Below are positions 1 through 8,796 of a stretch of 64,000 bases of DNA, piece by piece. The position numbers and the translations under genes were made by a program. Source of the DNA: Exilispira sp964581895 (GTDB lineage Bacteria > Spirochaetota > JAAYUW01); the NCBI GenBank assembly GCA_964581895.1, contig CAZOPR010000008.1:31011-95010 (forward strand). The letters run 5' to 3'. Positions within the stretch are counted from its first letter, which is position 1; every line of letters starts with the position of its first letter. The notes below the pieces were generated by a model, which made no database searches, was not told where the DNA came from, and saw nothing but the letters and a program-made list of their open reading frames with translations.

Positions 1-3000
1 TTGTAATAGATCCAGGTGATACAGATTTAAAAGAAAAGGAAATTTTAACAGAAAAAGAATATGAAGAAGCTTTAACAAAATATGGTTCATCTTTTAAGGC
101 ACAAATGGGAGCAGAAGCGATAAAGGAACTTCTTTCAGAGATAGATATTGACTATGAAGTCCAAGTCCTTAGAAGAATGATGATTGAGAAAGACAAAAAG
201 GCCGATAAAAAACTTTTATCAAGACTTGCTTTGCTTGAAGATTTTAAGAAATCTGGAAATAAACCAGAATGGATGATATTAGATGTTGTACCTGTTATTC
301 CTCCTGATTTAAGACCTATGGTGCAGCTTGACGGAGGTCGCTTTGCTACTTCTGACCTAAATGACCTTTATAGAAGAATGATTCATAGAAATAATAGACT
401 TAAAAAATTACAAAGAATGAAAGCTCCGGATATTATTGTAAAAAATGAAAAAAGATTACTACAAGATGCTGTAGATTGTCTTTTTGATAACTCAAAAAGA
501 AAAAGAGCAGTAAAAGGACCATCAAATAGACCATTAAAATCAATATCAGAAATCTTAAAAGGAAAACAAGGAAGATTTAGACAAAATTTGCTTGGTAAAA
601 GAGTTGATTATTCTGGACGTTCAGTAATAGTAGTCGGTCCTAACTTAAAGATCTATCAAGCAGGCGTTCCAAGAAAAATAGCGCTCGAGCTTTTTAAGCC
701 CTTTGTTATAGCAAAACTTAAATCAGAATATAATTATACAATAAAAAGAGCAAAAGATGCAATAGAGCATGGAGAAAAAGAAGTCTGGGATGTTCTTGAA
801 TCAATTGTAGATAAACATCCTGTTTTATTAAATAGAGCTCCTACATTACATAGATTAGGATTTCAAGCTTTTGAGCCAAAATTAATAGAAGGCTCGGCTA
901 TTCAATTGCCACCACTGGTTTGTCATGCATACAATGCAGACTTCGATGGTGACCAGATGGCTATTCATATCCCATTATCGGTAGAGGCTCAGATTGAATG
1001 CTGGATTCTAATGCTATCTGCAAAAAACTTACTTGACCCAGCTAATGGAACCCCAATATCTTGGCCTACAAAAGATATGGTTTTAGGGGTTTTTTATCTT
1101 ACAAAAGAAGATACAAGAATAAAAAGAGAAAAAATTAAATTTTTTAACAATTTAGAAGAGATTGAATATGCAATCCAGTTCAATGAGATAATGTACAATG
1201 AACAAATTCTTTATTATTTTAATGACCAATGGATAAAAACCACTGCTGGAAGAGTAATATTTAATAACATTTTGCCTCCTTCTATAAGATTCATAAATGA
1301 AGCAATGTCTGAAAAGAAACTTAAAAATCTTATTGCCAAAATTATAGTTCAGGAAGGTATTTTTGCAGCAGGAGATTCTTTAGATAAAATTAAAGAATTA
1401 GGTTTTTACTATGCCACCAGATTTGGTTCTACAATAAGTGTATCTGATATCATAATACCAGAAGAAAAACATAAAATTATTGCATCAACTGAAGAAAAGG
1501 TTAAGCAATATCAAAAAGCGAAACAGGATGGAACTATTACTGAAGAAGAAAGATACAATGAAGTCATTAAACTCTGGGATAAAGCAAAAGGCAAAATTCA
1601 GCAAAAACTTAAAAACACTATAGAGCAATTTGATAGTGGAATTAACCCTCTTAATATATTAGTTGAGTCTGGAGCAAGAGGAAATATCAGTCAGGTAGTT
1701 CAGTTGGCAGGTATGAGAGGTAACATGTCTACTCCTTCTGGTAAAATTATAGATATTCCTATCAAGTCAAACTTTAAGGAAGGCTTATCTGTTTTTGAAT
1801 ATTTTATCAGTACTCATGGAGCAAGAAAAGGTTTAACAGATACCGCCCTAAAAACTGCTGATGCTGGTTATCTTACAAGGAAATTAGTTGATATTGCTCA
1901 AGATGTTGTAATAACTGAAGAGGATTGTAAAACAATAAATGGTATTTATATTGAAAGCATTAAGGAAGGTGATGAAATAAAGGTTTCTCTGGCACAAAGA
2001 ATAACTGGAAGATTTTGCCAGGAAAAAATATATCATCCTATTACTAATGAATTAATTGTCGATGTCAATGAGTATATAGATGAAGAAAAAGCTCTACTTA
2101 TAGAAAGATTGGGTATTAAAAAAGTAAAAATAAGATCTGTTTTAACATGTGAATCAAGGTATGGTGTATGTGCAAAATGTTATGGTCAAAATTTAGCTAC
2201 AGGTTCGATTGTAGATATAGGAGAGGCTGTAGGTATTATTGCAGCTCAATCTATAGGTCAACCAGGAACCCAGCTTACAATGAGAACTTTCCATATTGGA
2301 GGTATTGCTTCATCAGGTGAAGGAATTGAAGCTGAAAGAAGATTTAAAAACCCTGTTTACATAGAAAGAATTTTTGGAACAACACATAAAAATGAGGAAA
2401 ATGAGAATTTATTATTCTTAAGAGATGGCCAAATTATTATAAGAGAAATTTTTAAAGATATTACGAATACATGTGCAAGCAAAATTGAAGTTGTAGATGG
2501 TATGAAAGTAATACCAGATACTATTTTAGGTTATGATGAAAATAATAAAGTTGTAAAATCAACTCATATCGGTATTACTAAAAAAGTTGGACATCATTTA
2601 TATTTGATGGGTGATGAAATTTCTATAGACGCAAGAACTGGAAGTGTTTTTTATGGAAAAGAAAATGAGATTTTCGCAGCAGATAAAACCTTATTAGAAA
2701 CAGATATGCATAATGATATTACTCTTGCAGAAAATGAAGGGATTGTCAAATTTGAAAATGTAATACTAAATGTTAATGCAAAGCAGATTGAGGGAGGATA
2801 CTTAAAAATCGCCCAACTTTTAAATGATAAAAGACAACCAAAATTATATATTTGTGATAAAAATGATAAAGATAAGATATTAACAACGTACCATTTACAA
2901 TCCAAATCTATTATAACTGTTAAAGATGGTGAAAAAGTTAAAGTTGGAGATATTATAATCAAACTTCCAAAAGAGAAAACAACTCAGGAAGATATTGTTT

Positions 3001-3800
3001 CCGGTCTACCTAAAGTTACTTCTTTATTTGAAGCAAGAAAGCCAAAGAAAAAAGCAATTTTAGCTCAAGTTGATGGAATTATAAAATATGGAGAATCAAA
3101 AAGAACTAAGAAAGTTATTCTTATTGAAGATGATTTTGGTAAAATTTATGAGCATCTAATTCCTGGTTTTATGAATGTAAAAGTTAGAGAAGGAGACAGG
3201 ATTAAAGCTGGTACCCCCCTCACAGATGGTGAACCAGATCCTTATGATGTTCTTTCGATAAATGGAATATTTGAATTCTCTGCTTATTTATTAAATGAGA
3301 TTCAAAAAGTTTATCGAGAACAGGGAGTAAATATAAATGATAAGCATATTGCTATAATTGTTAGGCAGATGACTAAAAAAGTAACAATTGAAGAAGTAGG
3401 AGATACTAATTTTGTATTGAAACAGATTGTTGATAGAGAAGAGTTCTTTGATGTAAATGATAGGGTTATAAAAGAAGGAGGAGTTCCTGCTAAAGCATCT
3501 CCTGCTCTTGAAGGGATCAAAAAAGCTGCTCTTGGAAGATCCTTTTTATCTTCTGCTTCCTTCCAGGAAACAACAAAAGTTTTAACCAATGCAGCTATAA
3601 GGGGAGAAACAGATTATCTAAGAGGATTAAAAGAAAATGTTATTATTGGACAAAGAATTCCTGCTGGAACTGGAATAAGAAATTATAAAAATATAAGAAT
3701 TTATGATAAGCAAAAAGGCGATATTGAATTTAACATTGATGACATTTTTAAATCATCTATAAATAAAAGTTTTTTTCCAGAATCAGATAAATTTGGTTAA
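1..3800 (+). CDS. rpoC: RNA polymerase beta' subunit, 5' end outside window
   Basis: Largest catalytic subunit of RNA polymerase. The gene is open from base 3 (reading frame of codons at 3, 6, 9), so the first roughly 150 residues, including the N-terminal zinc finger, lie outside the window; 1265 residues are visible. The catalytic Mg-binding motif NADFDGD is encoded at 933-953. The second zinc site is intact: the Cys in ITEEDC and the three in CESRYGVCAKC. The C-terminal end has the usual IIGQRIPAGTG motif. No insertion, frameshift or truncation is visible. It heads the plus-strand run into rpsL, as in the rpoBC-str arrangement. Identity is certain from continuous similarity to the bacterial family. 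Confidence 0.98.
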   Translation, partial: VIDPGDTDLKEKEILTEKEYEEALTKYGSSFKAQMGAEAIKELLSEIDIDYEVQVLRRMMIEKDKKADKKLLSRLALLEDFKKSGNKPEWMILDVVPVIPPDLRPMVQLDGGRFATSDLNDLYRRMIHRNNRLKKLQRMKAPDIIVKNEKRLLQDAVDCLFDNSKRKRAVKGPSNRPLKSISEILKGKQGRFRQNLLGKRVDYSGRSVIVVGPNLKIYQAGVPRKIALELFKPFVIAKLKSEYNYTIKRAKDAIEHGEKEVWDVLESIVDKHPVLLNRAPTLHRLGFQAFEPKLIEGSAIQLPPLVCHAYNADFDGDQMAIHIPLSVEAQIECWILMLSAKNLLDPANGTPISWPTKDMVLGVFYLTKEDTRIKREKIKFFNNLEEIEYAIQFNEIMYNEQILYYFNDQWIKTTAGRVIFNNILPPSIRFINEAMSEKKLKNLIAKIIVQEGIFAAGDSLDKIKELGFYYATRFGSTISVSDIIIPEEKHKIIASTEEKVKQYQKAKQDGTITEEERYNEVIKLWDKAKGKIQQKLKNTIEQFDSGINPLNILVESGARGNISQVVQLAGMRGNMSTPSGKIIDIPIKSNFKEGLSVFEYFISTHGARKGLTDTALKTADAGYLTRKLVDIAQDVVITEEDCKTINGIYIESIKEGDEIKVSLAQRITGRFCQEKIYHPITNELIVDVNEYIDEEKALLIERLGIKKVKIRSVLTCESRYGVCAKCYGQNLATGSIVDIGEAVGIIAAQSIGQPGTQLTMRTFHIGGIASSGEGIEAERRFKNPVYIERIFGTTHKNEENENLLFLRDGQIIIREIFKDITNTCASKIEVVDGMKVIPDTILGYDENNKVVKSTHIGITKKVGHHLYLMGDEISIDARTGSVFYGKENEIFAADKTLLETDMHNDITLAENEGIVKFENVILNVNAKQIEGGYLKIAQLLNDKRQPKLYICDKNDKDKILTTYHLQSKSIITVKDGEKVKVGDIIIKLPKEKTTQEDIVSGLPKVTSLFEARKPKKKAILAQVDGIIKYGESKRTKKVILIEDDFGKIYEHLIPGFMNVKVREGDRIKAGTPLTDGEPDPYDVLSINGIFEFSAYLLNEIQKVYREQGVNINDKHIAIIVRQMTKKVTIEEVGDTNFVLKQIVDREEFFDVNDRVIKEGGVPAKASPALEGIKKAALGRSFLSSASFQETTKVLTNAAIRGETDYLRGLKENVIIGQRIPAGTGIRNYKNIRIYDKQKGDIEFNIDDIFKSSINKSFFPESDKFG

Positions 3801-3803
3801 TAC

Positions 3804-3832
3804 TTGACAATAAAAAAAAATTTGTTATTTGT
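3804..3832 (+). promoter_or_regulatory. candidate promoter upstream of rpsL
   Basis: A perfect TTGACA hexamer sits at 3804-3809, directly after the rpoC stop, and is followed by AT-rich DNA with only a weak -10 (TATTTG at 3826-3831, spacing 16). It lies 53 bases before the rpsL start. It may give the str operon its own transcript in addition to read-through from rpoC. The -35 match is exact but the poor -10 keeps confidence low. Confidence 0.35.
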
Positions 3833-3861
3833 AAATTCCATGTGCAAAGGAGTTAATAAAA

Positions 3862-4239
3862 ATGCCTACTATCAATCAATTAATTAGAAAAGGAAGAGAA
3901 AAAGTTACCTACAAATCCAAATCTGTTGCCTTAAAAGGTTGCCCTCAAAGAAAAGGTGTATGTACTCGTGTATTTACAATGACTCCAAAGAAACCAAACT
4001 CTGCTTTAAGAAAAGTAGCCAGAGTTAGACTTACAAATGGTTATGAGGTAACAGCATATATACCAGGAGAAGGACATAATCTTCAAGAACATTCAGTAGT
4101 CTTGATTAGAGGTGGAAGAGTAAAAGACCTTCCTGGAGTTAGATATCATATTATTAGAGGAACTTTAGATACACTTGGTGTTGAAAATAGAAAAAGTTCG
4201 CGATCTAAATATGGTGCTAAGAATACTAAAAAATCATAA
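3862..4239 (+). CDS. rpsL: 30S ribosomal protein S12
   Basis: Decoding-centre protein of the small subunit, 125 residues (family norm 123-125). The TPKKPNSALRK block carries the wild-type lysines (K43, K44 here) whose substitution gives streptomycin resistance, and RGGRVKDLPGVRYH holds K88 and the aspartate (D89) that is often methylthiolated. Start ATG at 3862 follows AAAGGAG at 3846-3852. First gene of the str cluster, 20 bases before rpsG. The window therefore predicts a streptomycin-sensitive S12 allele at the classic lysines; nothing unusual otherwise. Confidence 0.98.
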   Translation: MPTINQLIRKGREKVTYKSKSVALKGCPQRKGVCTRVFTMTPKKPNSALRKVARVRLTNGYEVTAYIPGEGHNLQEHSVVLIRGGRVKDLPGVRYHIIRGTLDTLGVENRKSSRSKYGAKNTKKS

Positions 4240-4259
4240 AAATTTTTCCGGGAGTTATC

Positions 4260-4730
4260 ATGAGTAGAAAGAAAAAAAGAATAGATAGACCATTAGAATT
4301 AGATTTTAATTATAAAAATCAAGAAATTTCAAAGTTTGTAAATTATTTAATGTGGGATGGCAAAAAGAGTGTTGCTCAAGCAGTCATTTATGATGCTTTA
4401 AATGTTATTAAAGAAAGGTTAAATGAAAATCCAGTTGATGTTTTTCATCAAGCTCTTGAAAATGTCAAACCTATAGTTGAAGTTAGGTCAAGAAGAATTG
4501 GTGGTTCAACATATCAGATACCTGTTGAAGTTCCATCATACAGACAATTTTATCTTGCTTGTCATTGGATAATTACTTTTGCAAGATCAAGAAATGGCAA
4601 AAGCATGGCTGAAAAACTCGCTAATGAAATAATTGATGCCTATAAAAATCAGGGATCATCAATAAAGAAAAAAGAAGATACACATAAAATGGCAGAAGCA
4701 AATAGAGCTTTTGCTCATTTAAGATGGTAA
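4260..4730 (+). CDS. rpsG: 30S ribosomal protein S7
   Basis: Primary 16S rRNA-binding protein that nucleates assembly of the 30S head; 156 residues, the standard bacterial length. Conserved blocks LENVKPIVEVRSRRIGGSTYQ and the C-terminal AEANRAFAHLRW are present. Start ATG 4260 has GGGAG at 4250-4254. In E. coli S7 autoregulates the str operon through an intercistronic RNA; here the structured element is instead downstream of rpsG (4740-4826), so S7 is one candidate ligand for it, by inference only. Followed by a 210-base gap before fusA. Confidence 0.98.
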   Translation: MSRKKKRIDRPLELDFNYKNQEISKFVNYLMWDGKKSVAQAVIYDALNVIKERLNENPVDVFHQALENVKPIVEVRSRRIGGSTYQIPVEVPSYRQFYLACHWIITFARSRNGKSMAEKLANEIIDAYKNQGSSIKKKEDTHKMAEANRAFAHLRW

Positions 4731-4739
4731 TTTATTATC

Positions 4740-4826
4740 GATTGCGTGCGCTGGAGAAAAGATTTTTTATCTTTATCTGACTTAAATTCTCAAAAGTAAT
4801 TTAAGTTATTACTCCATCACGCATTC
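4740..4826 (+). ncRNA. candidate structured RNA (three-way junction) between rpsG and fusA
   Basis: Three nested helices can be drawn by hand. P1 joins 4740-4748 to 4818-4826 (one T-T mismatch) and, after an asymmetric internal loop (CGC against T), 4752-4756 to 4812-4816. P2 is AAAGAT at 4758-4763 with ATCTTT at 4769-4774, loop of five T. P3 is 10 bp, 4778-4787 with 4799-4808 (one G-T wobble). Junction strands are only 1, 3 and 3 bases. It begins 10 bases after the rpsG stop and ends 114 bases before fusA. No T-run follows, so it does not look like a simple terminator. It matches no riboswitch consensus I recognise. Possible roles: ribosomal-protein or EF-G leader, or a processing site. Confidence 0.45.
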
Positions 4827-4940
4827 TTTGTATACTATTTTAATTTATCAATTTATTAATTTTACTTTATTTGCGTTAAGCTTGTAAAGTTTTTTATATT
4901 TTTTATTTAATACTTTTATTGAAAATTGCAGGAAAAGGAT

Positions 4941-7007
4941 ATGACTGAGAAGATTTCTTTAGAAAAATATAGAAATATTGGAATAATGGCTCATATAGAT
5001 GCAGGTAAAACTACAACCACTGAAAGAATTCTGTTTTATACTGGTAAAACATATAAAATAGGTGAAGTTCATGATGGTGCAGCTGAAATGGATTGGATGA
5101 TCCAAGAAAAAGAAAGAGGGATAACAATAACTTCAGCAGCAACAACTACTTTCTGGCTTGGACATAGAATAAATATAATTGATACTCCGGGACATGTTGA
5201 TTTTACAGCAGAAGTTGAAAGATCTCTTCGAGTTTTGGATGGAGCTTTAGCGGTTTTTTGTGCAGTCGGTGGAGTTGAACCACAAAGCGAAACTGTATGG
5301 AGACAGGCTAATAAATATAAAGTTCCGAGAATCATATATGTCAATAAAATGGATAGAGTCGGTGCAGATTTTTTTGAAGTAGAGAAACAGGTAATTGAAA
5401 AATTAGGAGCAAAACCCGTCATTATTCAACTTCCAATTGGTAGTGAATCAAATTTCAAAGGTGTTATTGATTTGGTAAAAATGAAAGCAATTATATGGGA
5501 ATCATATGAAAGCAATTCCCCTTTTAATGAGCAAGAAATTCCTGACGAATATAAAGATATTGCAGAAGAATATAGAGAAAAATTACTTGACACAGTATCA
5601 GAGCAGAATGATCTGGTTTTAGAAAAATATCTTTCTGGCAGTCAAATTTCTGAAGAAGAACTAAGAAAGTGTATAAGAAAAGGGACAATATCAATGGATT
5701 TTTATCCTATGATATGTGGATCTTCTTTTAAGAATGTTGGTATTCAGACTATGCTTGATTCTATTGTATACTATTTACCTTCCCCTTTAGATATTGCAGA
5801 TGTTGAAGGTGTTCAACCAAAAACAAGAGATATTATAAAAAGAAAAGCTATCGAAACCGAACCTTTTTCGGGGCTTGCTTTTAAGATCATGAGTGATCCT
5901 TATATAGGAAAGCTTACATTTTTAAGAATATATTCTGGAAAAATTACCCAGGGAGATGAAGTATATAACTCTTCCAAAGAAAAAAATGAGAGAATCGGAA
6001 GAATTGTTTTAATGCATGCCAATAAAAAAGAAGAGATAAAAGAAGCAGCTGCTGGAGATATTGTCGGACTTATAGGAATGAAAAATACTCAAACAGGTGA
6101 TACTTTGTGTTCTCATCATGCACCGATAATACTTGAATCAATGGATTTCCCGGATCCAGTAATATCTGTAGCTATTGAACCGAAGACAAAGGCTGAGTAT
6201 GATAAATTATCTATAGCTCTCGGAAAATTAGCTGAAGAAGATCCAACATTTAAAATAAATGTCAATGAAGAAACAGGGCAAACAATAATTCGAGGGATGG
6301 GAGAATTACATCTTGAAATAATTGTTGACAGAATAAAAAGAGAGTATAAAGTTGAGGCGAACATTGGAGCACCACAGGTTGCATACCGTGAAACCATTCA
6401 GAAAAAAGTCAAATCTGAAGGTAAATACATAAGGCAATCAGGTGGGAAAGGCCAATATGGTCATGTAATAATTGAAGTTGAACCTCTTGAAAGAGGTAAA
6501 GGCTTTGAATTTGTAGATAAGATAGTTGCAGGAAGAATTCCAAAGGAATTTATACCTTCTGTTAAAAAAGGTATTGAATCAGCAATTGAAAATGGAGTTC
6601 TTGGTAGCTATCCCGTTACAGACATACGTGTTAACTTGCTTGATGGTTCTTATCATGAAGTTGATTCTTCGGATTTAGCCTTTCAGATTGCAGCATCGAT
6701 GGCTTTCAAAAATGCTTGCAAAGAGGCAGATCCAGTTCTTCTTGAACCAATAATGGCATTGGAAGTTATCATTCCAGAAGAATACCTTGGCGAAGTTATG
6801 GGAGACCTGAATAGCCGCAGGGGTAAAATTCATGGAATGATCGATTCGGTTAGTGGAAAAATCATAAAAGCCGAAGTGCCATTAAGTTCAATGTTCGGTT
6901 ACGCGACAGTCTTGCGCTCAAAGACACAGGGAAGAGGAACTTATACTATGATGTTAAGTCATTATAATGAAGTTCCACAATCCATTTTAAAAGAAATATT
7001 AAAATAA
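4941..7007 (+). CDS. fusA: translation elongation factor G
   Basis: GTPase that drives ribosome translocation; 688 residues. G1 AHIDAGKTTT, switch I RGITITSAATT, G3 DTPGHVDF and G4 NKMDR are intact, followed by domains II to V, with GQYGHV in domain IV and the usual C-terminal domain. An upstream in-frame TTG at 4926 is rejected: ATG 4941 has AGG/AAAAGG directly upstream and gives the normal N-terminus. Preceded by a 210-base gap with the structured element and a possible promoter (TTGCGT at 4871, TATATT at 4895, 18-base spacer). Followed by a terminator-like hairpin, so fusA expression may be partly separate from tuf. Confidence 0.97.
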   Translation: MTEKISLEKYRNIGIMAHIDAGKTTTTERILFYTGKTYKIGEVHDGAAEMDWMIQEKERGITITSAATTTFWLGHRINIIDTPGHVDFTAEVERSLRVLDGALAVFCAVGGVEPQSETVWRQANKYKVPRIIYVNKMDRVGADFFEVEKQVIEKLGAKPVIIQLPIGSESNFKGVIDLVKMKAIIWESYESNSPFNEQEIPDEYKDIAEEYREKLLDTVSEQNDLVLEKYLSGSQISEEELRKCIRKGTISMDFYPMICGSSFKNVGIQTMLDSIVYYLPSPLDIADVEGVQPKTRDIIKRKAIETEPFSGLAFKIMSDPYIGKLTFLRIYSGKITQGDEVYNSSKEKNERIGRIVLMHANKKEEIKEAAAGDIVGLIGMKNTQTGDTLCSHHAPIILESMDFPDPVISVAIEPKTKAEYDKLSIALGKLAEEDPTFKINVNEETGQTIIRGMGELHLEIIVDRIKREYKVEANIGAPQVAYRETIQKKVKSEGKYIRQSGGKGQYGHVIIEVEPLERGKGFEFVDKIVAGRIPKEFIPSVKKGIESAIENGVLGSYPVTDIRVNLLDGSYHEVDSSDLAFQIAASMAFKNACKEADPVLLEPIMALEVIIPEEYLGEVMGDLNSRRGKIHGMIDSVSGKIIKAEVPLSSMFGYATVLRSKTQGRGTYTMMLSHYNEVPQSILKEILK

Positions 7008-7011
7008 TTTT

Positions 7012-7041
7012 TTCTTATTTGTATAACAATAAGAATTTTTT
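7012..7041 (+). terminator. Rho-independent terminator-like hairpin after fusA
   Basis: TTCTTATT at 7012-7019 pairs perfectly with AATAAGAA at 7028-7035 and is followed by six T. The stem is AT-only for most of its length, so termination is probably partial. It lies five bases after the fusA stop. Confidence 0.55.
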
Positions 7042-7056
7042 GATTTTATGGATAAC

Positions 7057-7078
7057 AAGACAATTGTATTGTCTTTTT
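7057..7078 (+). terminator. second terminator-like hairpin between fusA and tuf
   Basis: AAGACAAT at 7057-7064 pairs with ATTGTCTT at 7068-7075 around a three-base loop, and T continues to 7078. This is the second hairpin plus T-run in the same 165-base gap. Confidence 0.5.
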
Positions 7079-7098
7079 AAATAAAAATGTTATTGATT

Positions 7099-7147
7099 TT
7101 TATCAACCAGAAAAAAATAGTATTATGGGTTGATAAACATCTATTTT
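7099..7147 (+). promoter_or_regulatory. stem-loop in the tuf leader
   Basis: TTTATCAACC at 7099-7108 pairs with GGTTGATAAA at 7128-7137, a perfect 10-bp stem with a 19-base A-rich loop, followed a few bases later by a T-run around 7144-7150 and then the tuf ribosome binding site GAGGAGG (7158-7164). It could act as an attenuator or a 5'-stabilising structure for tuf mRNA. Confidence 0.4.
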
Positions 7148-7172
7148 TTTATTATTTGAGGAGGAAATAAAA

Positions 7173-8390
7173 ATGGCAAAGGAAAAGTTTAATCGAACCA
7201 AACCACACATGAATGTTGGTACTATAGGACATGTTGACCATGGTAAAACAACACTTACTTCTGCTATAACAAAATATTGTGCTGCATTAGGAAGAGCTGT
7301 CGCTAAAAAATATGATGAAATCGATAATGCTCCAGAAGAAAAAGCAAGAGGTATTACAATCAATACTCAGCATGTTGAGTATGAAAGTGAAAAAAGACAC
7401 TATGCTCACATTGACTGCCCAGGGCATGCTGACTATATTAAAAACATGATCACAGGTGCTGCCCAGATGGATGGAGCAATACTTTTAGTTTCAGCAAATG
7501 AAGGACCTGAAGCTCAGACAAGAGAACATATCCTTCTTGCTAGACAGGTAAATGTTCCTTCAATAATTGTTTTCTTAAACAAGGTAGATATGGTTCCAGA
7601 TCCAGAGCTTGTTGATCTTGCTGAAGAAGAAACTAGAGAACTTCTTACAAAGTATAATTTCCCTGGTAAGGAAATTCCTGTAATCAGAGGTTCTGCTTTA
7701 AAAGCTATGGAATATGAAGGAAATGATGTAAATTCTGAACCTTGGAAACCTATTGCTGCACTTTTAAAGGCAATGGATGAATATTTCCCAGATCCTGTTA
7801 GAGATCTTGATAAACCTTTCTTAATGCCTATCGAAGATATATTCTCAATCAAAGGTAGAGGTACTGTTGTAACAGGTAGAGTCGATAGAGGTAGAATAAG
7901 AGTTAATGATAAAGTTGAAATCGTAGGTTTTGGTGAAACAAAAGAAACAGTTATTACTGGTGTAGAAATGTTTAGGAAAGAACTTGATGAAGGTTTAGCT
8001 GGAGATAATATCGGTCTTCTTTTAAGAGGTGTTGAAAAAGAAGAAGTTGAAAGAGGTATGGTTATAGCTGCTCCAAAAAGCATAACTCCTCACAAAAAAT
8101 TTGTTGCTCAGGTTTACATTCTTTCTAAGGAAGAGGGTGGTAGACATACTCAATTTGCTGTTGGCTATAGACCTCAATTCTATTTTAGAACAACTGATGT
8201 TACTGGAACAATTGCAAAAATACAGAATGTTCAGACAAACGAAGAAGAGCAAACAGCTCAACCAGGACAAAACGTTCTTATGACTGTTGAACTTATATAT
8301 ACTGTTGCTATGGAAAAAGGCTTAAGATTTGCTATCAGAGAAGGTGGAAGAACCGTTGGTGCTGGAGTTGTTGCAGAAATTATTGAATAA
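7173..8390 (+). CDS. tuf: translation elongation factor Tu
   Basis: GTPase delivering aminoacyl-tRNA to the ribosome; 405 residues. G1 GHVDHGKTTL, switch I RGITINTQHVEYE, G3 DCPGHADY, G4 NKVDMV and G5 SALKA are all present, then beta-barrel domains 2 and 3. Strong Shine-Dalgarno GAGGAGG spaced eight bases from ATG 7173 suits a very highly expressed gene. Codon use is smoother and less AT-extreme than in neighbouring orphan genes, consistent with high expression. Only one tuf copy is in this window. Flanked by hairpins on both sides, so it may be produced as an abundant processed or separately initiated message. Confidence 0.98.
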   Translation: MAKEKFNRTKPHMNVGTIGHVDHGKTTLTSAITKYCAALGRAVAKKYDEIDNAPEEKARGITINTQHVEYESEKRHYAHIDCPGHADYIKNMITGAAQMDGAILLVSANEGPEAQTREHILLARQVNVPSIIVFLNKVDMVPDPELVDLAEEETRELLTKYNFPGKEIPVIRGSALKAMEYEGNDVNSEPWKPIAALLKAMDEYFPDPVRDLDKPFLMPIEDIFSIKGRGTVVTGRVDRGRIRVNDKVEIVGFGETKETVITGVEMFRKELDEGLAGDNIGLLLRGVEKEEVERGMVIAAPKSITPHKKFVAQVYILSKEEGGRHTQFAVGYRPQFYFRTTDVTGTIAKIQNVQTNEEEQTAQPGQNVLMTVELIYTVAMEKGLRFAIREGGRTVGAGVVAEIIE

Positions 8391-8395
8391 ATAAT

Positions 8396-8418
8396 TGTGG
8401 GGAGTTTATCTCCCCACA
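8396..8418 (+). promoter_or_regulatory. GC-rich hairpin in the tuf-rpsJ gap
   Basis: TGTGGGGAG at 8396-8404 pairs perfectly with CTCCCCACA at 8410-8418, loop TTTAT. No T-run follows, so it is not a standard terminator. The CTCC of the right arm (8410-8413) could alternatively pair with GGAG of the rpsJ Shine-Dalgarno (8433-8436). Possible roles are mRNA processing, 3'-end protection of tuf, or control of the S10 operon. Confidence 0.55.
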
Positions 8419-8443
8419 TCTAATGTTATCCTGGAGGATATTT

Positions 8444-8755
8444 GTGAAAAGCACTAAAATTCGAATTAAATTGCAAGCTTATGATCATCTAATTCTTGAT
8501 AAATCTGCAGAAGAAATAGTTAAAACATTAAAAAAAGCTAAAGCATTCGTTAAAGGTCCAATACCTCTTCCGACTAAAATTAAAAGATATACTGTTCTTC
8601 GCTCCCCTTTTATAAATATTGAAAGTAGAGAACAATTCGAGATTAGAATTCATAAAAGAATGATAGATATAATTGAACCTTCAGATGATGCGAAAAATGC
8701 TTTGATGAGTTTGGAATTACCTCAAGGCGTTTATGCAGAGGTCAAACAATTATAA
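8444..8755 (+). CDS. rpsJ: 30S ribosomal protein S10
   Basis: Small-subunit protein, also the NusE antitermination factor; 103 residues, exactly the family length. GPIPLPTKIKRYTVLRSPF and the C-terminal DALMSLELPQGV-like block identify it. GTG at 8444 is chosen as start because GGAGG lies at 8433-8437, whereas the in-frame ATG at 8423 has no ribosome binding site and would add seven residues overlapping that site. First gene of the S10 operon, behind the hairpin at 8396-8418. Confidence 0.96.
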   Translation: MKSTKIRIKLQAYDHLILDKSAEEIVKTLKKAKAFVKGPIPLPTKIKRYTVLRSPFINIESREQFEIRIHKRMIDIIEPSDDAKNALMSLELPQGVYAEVKQL

Positions 8756-8796
8756 GTTTATAAAAAACAAAATTATAATTCAAAAGAGGTTAAATT

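Noticed and set aside
4926..4940. TTG as an earlier fusA start
   Set aside because: No ribosome binding site before it, while ATG 4941 has one and gives the family N-terminus.
7514..8083. Long open frame on the strand opposite tuf
   Set aside because: It mirrors the conserved EF-Tu gene codon by codon, lacks a ribosome binding site and has a Ser/Pro/Thr-rich composition typical of antisense shadows.
8423..8443. ATG as an earlier rpsJ start
   Set aside because: It would place the GGAGG of GTG 8444 inside the gene and add seven residues not seen in S10.
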